NCBI GenBank assembly: GCA_001899635.1
Contig: MKVQ01000025.1
Coordinates: 49,719 to 113,718 of the forward strand
Direction of reading: 5' to 3'
DNA length: 64,000 nucleotides
Source: Myxococcales bacterium 68-20
GTDB lineage: Bacteria > Myxococcota_A > Polyangia > Polyangiales > Polyangiaceae
In this document: one piece after another, positions 60,197-64,000 of the stretch
Layout: each line of letters opens with the position of its first letter
Position numbering within the stretch: the stretch's first letter is position 1
Program-made: the position numbers and the translations under genes
Notes under the pieces: generated by a model
What the model saw: the letters and a program-made list of their open reading frames with translations, nothing else
Databases searched by the model: none
Told to the model about the DNA's origin: nothing

Positions 60197-61048
60197 TCAG
60201 CGGGAGCCCGTGAAGGGCTGCTCCCGGTGGAGCGTGGTCGCGACGATGTACGCCGTCCAGCTCCCGCGCGCGAGGTAGGTGATCTGGCGATGCGAGGCGA
60301 CCGAGATGCGCCCCTTGATCGGCTTGGCCGGGTCGACCGAGGAGAAGAGCCGCGCGACCCACTTCGCCGGGATGACGACGCTGCCCGACGTCGACGAGCC
60401 GAAGCAGCGAACGCCACCGCCGGGATTGCCCTCCTCGTCCGTCTCGAGCGTCACCATCACGCGCGTCCAGCCATCGCGTGAGGTCGGCGTCCACGTGACG
60501 CCCACGTCATTGGTCGGCGCGAGCGATGTCTCGGTCGCCCCCTCGGCGAGCGCCGGTGAGATCGCCGTGATCTCGAGCTCGGTGCGCGGCGCCTTCATGG
60601 TCACGGTCTGGAGGCGCGGCATCGCGAAGCCGGAGACGTCGAACGAGAGCAGGTCGTCCGTGGCCCAGCCCGCGCCGGCGAGCTGCGTCGGCTCGGGTTG
60701 GTTCGCGAGCACCTGGAGCCCCGCGGCCGGGAGCTTGCCGCCAACCCACGTGGCAACGCCGCTCTCGACGTGCGGCTGACCGAGGCGGTTGTCGTAGCGC
60801 TCGAAGTAGCAGGTCCCGTCGCCGTCGCCGTCGCGGAAGACGCTCGTGGCCCAGCCGCCCTTGTCCGCGAGCCCGAGAAACTCGTAGCTCGCGGTGACGC
60901 TGCTCTCACCGGATGCCGGATCGATGCGCTGGCGAATGCCGAACACGATCTCGTTCGCGCCGTAGCGGTAGTACCCGTCCTCGTAGTCGCCGCACCCCGC
61001 GACGAACATCATCAGGACGGAACCGATGAGGAGGAAGCGGCCGATCAT
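60197..61048 (-). CDS. Hypothetical lipoprotein
   Basis: A 283-aa protein; GGAGGTGAT lies just before the ATG at 61048. The signal peptide ends LMMFVAGC. The mature protein is beta-rich (EIVFGIRQRIDPASGESSVT, WTPTSRDGWTRVMVTLETDE) with a DGDGDGTCYFERYDN stretch that could bind calcium. No known domain recognised. The Mrp-type gene follows 63 bp downstream on the same strand and may share the transcript. Confidence 0.8.
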   Translation of the reverse strand: MIGRFLLIGSVLMMFVAGCGDYEDGYYRYGANEIVFGIRQRIDPASGESSVTASYEFLGLADKGGWATSVFRDGDGDGTCYFERYDNRLGQPHVESGVATWVGGKLPAAGLQVLANQPEPTQLAGAGWATDDLLSFDVSGFAMPRLQTVTMKAPRTELEITAISPALAEGATETSLAPTNDVGVTWTPTSRDGWTRVMVTLETDEEGNPGGGVRCFGSSTSGSVVIPAKWVARLFSSVDPAKPIKGRISVASHRQITYLARGSWTAYIVATTLHREQPFTGSR

Positions 61049-61140
61049 GCATCACCTCCGCGAGGCGCTCGCTCGCGCGCTCGTTTTGGTTAGCATATCG
61101 AGTGCCAGCGAGCGACGCAGCGACCGGCCCCCGGTGGTTC

Positions 61141-61158
61141 TCCGCGATGCGTCGCGGA
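61141..61158. other. Hairpin in the gap between aldehyde dehydrogenase and lipoprotein genes
   Basis: TCCGCGA-TGCG-TCGCGGA is a perfect 7+7 dyad with a four-base centre. It lies 103 bp past the aldehyde dehydrogenase stop and 93 bp before the lipoprotein start (both minus strand), so it may be a terminator or an operator. Confidence 0.4.
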
Positions 61159-61260
61159 TGGGCTCTTCGGGAGGGCGCCCGTGAGGTGTGGACGAAGTAG
61201 GCAGCGGGCGTAACCGAACGTGCACGGTCGGCACGCCCGACACGATGCTGGCGATATGAC

Positions 61261-62883
61261 TCAGCCGCGCATGACGAGCATCTTGCGATCGGTCATCTCC
61301 TCGATCGCATAGCGCACGCCTTCGCGTCCGATACCCGAGTCGCGCCGGCCACCGTACGGCATCGCGTCGACGCGCACGCTCGGGACGTCATTCACGACGA
61401 TCGCGCCGACATCGAGCTGGTCGAACGCTTCGCGCACGCGTGAGAGCGAGTCGGTGTAGATGCCAGCCTGGAGGCCGTATCGCGTCCCGCCAGCCATGCG
61501 AAGCGCGTCTTCGAACTCGTCGTACACGTGCACCGTCAGGACGGGCCCGAACGCTTCCTCCTCCACGATCGACAAACCACGCCCATCACCGTCGAAGCGG
61601 AGCACGGCCGCGGGGAGCCGATTGCCGGTGCGCGCACCGAACGCGAGCGGACGAGCGCCTGCCGATCGCGCCTCGTCGATCCACGCCTCGACACGCGCCG
61701 CGGAGCGCTCGTCGATCATCGGTCCGATCGCCGACGTCGTGCTCCTCGGATCTCCAGGCTCGTAGGAGCAGGCGCGCGGGACGAGCTCGGAGAGGAGTCG
61801 ATCGGCGACCCTACGATGCAGGTACAAGCGCTGCGTCTTGATGCACACCTGCCCTGCGTAGTTGAACGCGCTCGCGCAGATGAGGGCCGCGACCTGCGCT
61901 AGGTTCGGCGTGTCCTCGTGGACGATGCACGCGGCGTTGCCGCCGAGCTCGAGGAGGACGTGCTTGCGTCCGGCGATCGCCTTCAAGTGCCACCCAACCT
62001 TGTCGCTCCCGGTGAACGAGAGGACGGCGAAGGCGTCGTGCCGCACGAGCGTCTCGGCAACCTCGTTCGAGCACGGCACGACCTGCAACGCATCCGGCGG
62101 CGCGCCCGACTCGCGGACGATCTCGGCGAGCCGGAGCGCCGTCAGCGGCGTCTGGGGCGCAGGCTTGAGGACGACCGGCGCGCCGCACGCGAGCGCCGGC
62201 GCGACCTTGTGCGCGACGAGGTTCAGCGGGAAGTTGAACGGCGTCACGGCGAGCACCGGTCCGCGCGGAACACGCTGCCAGTGGCCGCGATATGCCGATG
62301 TCGACTCGGTGACGTCGAGCGGAACGACCTCGCCGCCGATGCGCACTGCCTCCTCGGCGCCGAGCCCGAACGTGACGATGGCGCGATCGACCTCGAAGCG
62401 CGCGAGCGTCTTCGGCTTCCCCGACTCGCGCATGATCAGGTTCGCGAGCTCCTCGCGCGCGACGGTGATTCGCCGCGTGATCTCCTTCAGCAGGCGACGG
62501 CGCGCGAAGCTCGCCATCCGGCGAGTCGACTCGAAGGCATCCGACGCCGCCTGGGCAGCACGCGCGGCACGAGCAGCATCGGCGAGGACGACCGGCGCGA
62601 TGCGCTCGCCGGTCCACGGATCGACGACCCACGACAGCTCCCCCTCTTCGATGCGCTCGCCCGCGATGTGGAGCGCGCCATCGGGCAACGTGACCGAGTC
62701 GGGCGGCATCACATCGGGTGGCATCGGCGCGTTCGTGATCGTCGAGGTCGCTTCCGTCGCCGGCGGATGCCACGAACCGAGCATCCGCTGCGTGTTCTCC
62801 GTCGAATCGACGTCGGCGGACGACGGGGCGGGCGCGCCGAGATCGTCGTTCGTGCTCGCGGGCGGCTCTGCGTGTTCCGTCAT
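61261..62883 (-). CDS. NAD(P)-dependent aldehyde dehydrogenase
   Basis: A 540-aa protein from the ATG at 62883. Residues about 1-60 are a Ser/Pro-rich extension not typical of the family. The core has the cofactor segment VLAVTPFNFPLNLVAHKVAP, SFTGSDKVGWHL, the catalytic-Glu motif LLELGGNAACIV and the catalytic Cys in NYAGQVCIKTQRLYL. ALDH-family signature AFGPVLTVHVYDE is present near the C-terminus. The pattern is closest to the glyceraldehyde-3-phosphate/lactaldehyde-type branch. Divergent from squalene synthase with a 61-bp gap. Confidence 0.9.
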   Translation of the reverse strand: MTEHAEPPASTNDDLGAPAPSSADVDSTENTQRMLGSWHPPATEATSTITNAPMPPDVMPPDSVTLPDGALHIAGERIEEGELSWVVDPWTGERIAPVVLADAARAARAAQAASDAFESTRRMASFARRRLLKEITRRITVAREELANLIMRESGKPKTLARFEVDRAIVTFGLGAEEAVRIGGEVVPLDVTESTSAYRGHWQRVPRGPVLAVTPFNFPLNLVAHKVAPALACGAPVVLKPAPQTPLTALRLAEIVRESGAPPDALQVVPCSNEVAETLVRHDAFAVLSFTGSDKVGWHLKAIAGRKHVLLELGGNAACIVHEDTPNLAQVAALICASAFNYAGQVCIKTQRLYLHRRVADRLLSELVPRACSYEPGDPRSTTSAIGPMIDERSAARVEAWIDEARSAGARPLAFGARTGNRLPAAVLRFDGDGRGLSIVEEEAFGPVLTVHVYDEFEDALRMAGGTRYGLQAGIYTDSLSRVREAFDQLDVGAIVVNDVPSVRVDAMPYGGRRDSGIGREGVRYAIEEMTDRKMLVMRG

Positions 62884-62944
62884 GACGCGCCGAGCATACG
62901 CGAGCGGCTTGTGGCCGAGCGCGGGGATCGCTAGACCGTGGAGC

Positions 62945-63853
62945 ATGGGGCCGGACCCACTGTCGGATCAGGACCTCGCTCATCTGCTCGAGCGCACGAG
63001 CCGTACGTTCGCGCTCACGATCCCGCTGCTCGATCCGCCGCTCGCGCGTCAGGTCGGCGTCGCATACCTCCTCTTCCGCCTCGCGGACGAGCTCGAGGAC
63101 GCGCCGCTGTGGGGTCGCGATCGCCGCGCGCGTGCGCTCGCATCGTTCGTCCGCTGGCTCGACGGCGCGGACGCGGCCCCTCCCGCCACCGAGACATGGA
63201 CGGCGCTCGTCGCTGAAGCGCGCCCGACGAACGACGCGGGCTGCCTCGAGCTCCTCGCTCGCGCCGACGACGTGCTCGCCGCCGCGCGCGCGATGGATGC
63301 CGGCGTCGCAGCGGCGATCGTCGCGCACACGAAGCGTACGGCGCTCGGGATGGCTGAGTTCGTCGCGCGTCAGGACGAGCGTGGCGGCATCACGCTGACG
63401 GACATCGACGACCTCGCGCGTTACGCGTACGTCGTCGCCGGCATCGTCGGCGAGCTCTTGACGGAGCTCTTCGCGCTGGCCGACGAGCGTGTCGCGGCGG
63501 TGCGGGGCGCGCTCGACACCGACGCAGGAGCGTTCGGCGAGGGCCTCCAGCTCGTGAACATCCTGAAGGATGCTCCGTCCGACGCGCGCGAAGGCCGCGT
63601 GTACTTGCCCGAAGGCGTCCCCCGCCAGGCCATCGTCGATCTCGCACGGAGCGATCTCGCCCGCGCGGCGCGTTACGTACGAACGCTCGTCGACGCGAAG
63701 GCCTCGCGAGGCGCCGTCCTCTTCTGCGATCTCCCCGTCTGCCTCGCCGAGGCAACGCTCGATCGCCTCGACGAAGGCGGCAGCAAGCTGGAGCGCGAAG
63801 AGGTGAAGCGGATCTACCAGGCGGTGACGACGCAACACCTGCGCGACGAGTGA
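62945..63853 (+). CDS. Squalene/phytoene synthase family protein (likely squalene synthase)
   Basis: A 302-aa protein from the ATG at 62945. The first aspartate-rich motif is YLLFRLADELEDAPLW, matching YLLFRIADTIED of squalene synthases, and the second is QLVNILKDAPSDAREGRVYL (canonical DxxxDxxxGRxYLP). SRTFALTIPLL is the usual N-terminal motif. It should condense two farnesyl diphosphates head-to-head, giving squalene for hopanoids or sterols. No cyclase gene is in the window. The gene is followed by a hairpin at 63892-63919. Confidence 0.88.
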   Translation: MGPDPLSDQDLAHLLERTSRTFALTIPLLDPPLARQVGVAYLLFRLADELEDAPLWGRDRRARALASFVRWLDGADAAPPATETWTALVAEARPTNDAGCLELLARADDVLAAARAMDAGVAAAIVAHTKRTALGMAEFVARQDERGGITLTDIDDLARYAYVVAGIVGELLTELFALADERVAAVRGALDTDAGAFGEGLQLVNILKDAPSDAREGRVYLPEGVPRQAIVDLARSDLARAARYVRTLVDAKASRGAVLFCDLPVCLAEATLDRLDEGGSKLEREEVKRIYQAVTTQHLRDE

Positions 63854-63891
63854 GCTCTCGCGGCCGTCGTCGTCGGGCGCACCAAGCAGAA

Positions 63892-63919
63892 CGGCGTGCA
63901 CCCCGGAGGATGCACGCCG
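63892..63919. terminator. Terminator hairpin after squalene synthase
   Basis: CGGCGTGCA (63892-63900) and TGCACGCCG (63911-63919) form a perfect 9-bp stem with a ten-base loop. It lies 39 bp after the stop. Beyond it, a minus-strand gene may end near 63940-63956, but too little is inside the window to call it. Confidence 0.65.
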
Positions 63920-64000
63920 CTCGATGCGTTTCGATTGGGTCAGACGCGGTCGATCAGCCGCCGACCGAGCCCGCGATGCTCGCGGTCGCCTGGGCCGAAG

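Noticed and set aside
63940..64000. End of a possible minus-strand gene at the right edge
   Set aside because: Two frames could end here (stops at 63940-63942 and 63954-63956) and under 20 codons are visible, so no call is possible.

Overview
The window is high-GC DNA (G/C strongly favoured at third codon positions) with a gene content typical of Myxococcota, most likely a Polyangiales-type myxobacterium. The signs are four Hanks-type Ser/Thr kinases, an FHA/sigma-54 enhancer-binding protein, TPR/PEGA exported proteins beside kinases, more than a dozen predicted lipoproteins, a DUF4215 cysteine-rich-repeat lipoprotein, and squalene synthase plus a sterol-desaturase-family enzyme. The taxonomic call is an inference from gene content; no rRNA or other marker is present. 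No tRNA, rRNA, CRISPR array, insertion sequence, prophage or plasmid gene was recognised.

Region by region. 1-2.5 kb: the 5' part of a DNRLRE/PA14 surface lipoprotein and an ECF-like sigma factor. 2.5-6.0 kb: a kinase with an N-terminal zinc-finger-like segment, divergent from the sigma gene, followed by overlapping TPR and kelch-lipoprotein genes. 6.0-8.1 kb: a GHL10-type glycosidase lipoprotein flanked by two near-identical ~135-bp direct repeats; the left copy is a detached 3' end of the PEGA/TPR gene at 8.0-9.0 kb. 8.0-12.0 kb: a kinase-PEGA pair and a third kinase on the minus strand. 12.0-18.9 kb (plus strand): a GT-C-like membrane protein, an SDR, a diacylglycerol-kinase-like enzyme, a C39-like peptidase lipoprotein, a degenerate SixA-like phosphatase coupled to a sorbosone-dehydrogenase-like lipoprotein. 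19.0-22.1 kb: an FHA-sigma54 activator paired with a six-TM receptor kinase.

22.2-26.9 kb (minus): a Cys-pair repeat propeller lipoprotein, a sterol-desaturase-family enzyme, a GAF histidine kinase with its overlapping response regulator, and a small Cys-rich protein. 27.0-35.5 kb: a methyltransferase preceded by a long hairpin; a persulfide dioxygenase, rhodanese and porin operon; a pirin/LysR divergent pair; and an AraC/quinone-oxidoreductase divergent pair. 35.6-43.1 kb: mixed lipoproteins, a PanE-family reductase, a DUF885 protein and small proteins. 43.4-50.0 kb: a 784-aa exported protein with no recognised family, a redoxin lipoprotein, a PlsC-type acyltransferase, a GlcD-type FAD oxidase and a beta-barrel protein. 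50.1-55.5 kb: an unrecognised 1507-aa cytoplasmic protein directly upstream of a MoxR-type AAA ATPase that has no VWA partner, the best candidate here for an undescribed system. 55.7-64.0 kb: more lipoproteins, an extracellular-lipase-like hydrolase, an Mrp-type ATPase, an aldehyde dehydrogenase and squalene synthase.

Functional links supported by gene order are sigma factor/kinase/TPR/kelch, kinase/PEGA, FHA regulator/kinase, histidine kinase/response regulator, persulfide dioxygenase/rhodanese/porin, and large protein/MoxR. Gene starts are chosen from reading frame, signal peptides and Shine-Dalgarno sequences; alternatives are given where the choice is unclear.
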